Assembly: GCA_013180625.2 (NCBI GenBank)
Contig: SNVD02006154.1
Span: forward strand, 62,001-126,000
DNA from: Boswellia sacra
Taxonomy: Eukaryota; Streptophyta; Magnoliopsida; Sapindales; Burseraceae
Reading direction: 5' to 3'
Length of the DNA: 64,000 bases
The stretch's first letter is position 1. Every line of letters begins with the position of its first letter. Below the pieces are notes generated by a model, which was given only the letters and a program-made list of their open reading frames with translations, made no database searches and was not told the DNA's origin. The translations under genes and the position numbers were made by a program. Shown here one piece after another: positions 63,629-64,000 of this stretch.

Positions 63629-64000
63629 TGTTAGCCCTAAGGCTACATGATAATTTTGATGATAACAATACACATTGATTAATTGAGATTTACTAACATG
63701 TTTATTTATGTGCAAGAGTAAGATCATTGAAATAATTGTAAAATCAAGAAGAGGCTTATTAAAATGAAGTGTTGAAGCTAAGGAGAAGACTACATGTTAA
63801 AGGCACCAAAGTTTAAGAACAAGGTTTGATTCAAGGAATGTGACACATGAGCAATGTTCAATCAATTTGTCATATATTTCTCTACAAATATCCAAATAAT
63901 GTGATTCTTGAGCCTTTGGGAAGCTTACTCAATTTATAACATTTCATATGTTTTAAATAAATTCAAATTTCAAGTGTAAGGTCATCCAAATCATCATGCA
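63629..64000 (+). repeat. LTR (same family as 44002-45179), partial
   Basis: TGTTAGCCCTAAGGCTACAT starts the LTR; about 370 bp match, inverted, the start of the LTR in the MULE, and the sequence runs off the window. The preceding base context (TAATT) is the candidate left target duplication. Confidence 0.75.

Overview
The window is nuclear DNA of a flowering plant, most likely a eudicot: AT-rich, with GT-AG introns, long microsatellites and plant-specific transposon families. Almost all of it is transposable-element sequence, nested or packed end to end, with a few decayed host genes. I see no rRNA, tRNA or CRISPR locus, and no intact ordinary host gene. The only complete reading frames I could assemble belong to one very large CACTA transposon.

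Layout. (1) 1-3410: left-pointing Ty3/gypsy element of the dual-RNase H (Tat-like) type; its LTR and primer site abut the reverse transcriptase frame, so gag and protease are missing. (2) 5304-8649: an 11-exon extracellular LRR protein gene with four separate frame or splice lesions. (3) 9135-10200: tandem array of near-perfect palindromes. (4) 10635-10903: broken Ulp1-type protease fragment. (5) 11223-30962: a 19.7-kb CACTA element with matching ends and a TGT target duplication. It carries an intact TNP2-type transposase (1,062 aa over 3 exons), an intact second protein (738 aa over 12 exons) ending in a Ulp1 cysteine protease, and intron-containing pieces of at least four host genes (ribosomal S3a, a JMJ25/KDM3-type demethylase, a YY1-like zinc-finger factor, a mitochondrial-carrier-family protein) plus a LINE remnant. 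(6) 32627-34104: non-autonomous hAT element with a perfect 8-bp duplication. (7) 34822-46552: Mutator-like element with about 1-kb terminal inverted repeats, a broken MURA-type transposase, a broken DUF1985/Ulp1 gene, an RPS6 fragment and an LTR. (8) 48129-52662: second, non-autonomous CACTA element. (9) 53666-54133: probable solo LTR. (10) 55453-55978: a TRIM. (11) 56594-60906: Ty1/copia element cut off inside reverse transcriptase. (12) 61100-61715: truncated diaminopimelate epimerase pseudogene. (13) 62508-63568: second hAT-type non-autonomous element. (14) 63629-end: start of an LTR of the same family as the one inside the Mutator-like element.

Two themes join the parts. Ulp1-type (SUMO-protease-like) domains occur three times, in a CACTA, in a Mutator-like element and in an orphan fragment. 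Host-gene capture occurs in both large DNA transposons, each holding a ribosomal-protein fragment. The 19.7-kb CACTA looks capable of encoding all its own transposition proteins, while nearly everything else is visibly decayed. In the Mutator-like Ulp1 gene all in-frame stops are TAG at positions where CAG is a plausible ancestor, as expected from decay of CHG-methylated DNA.
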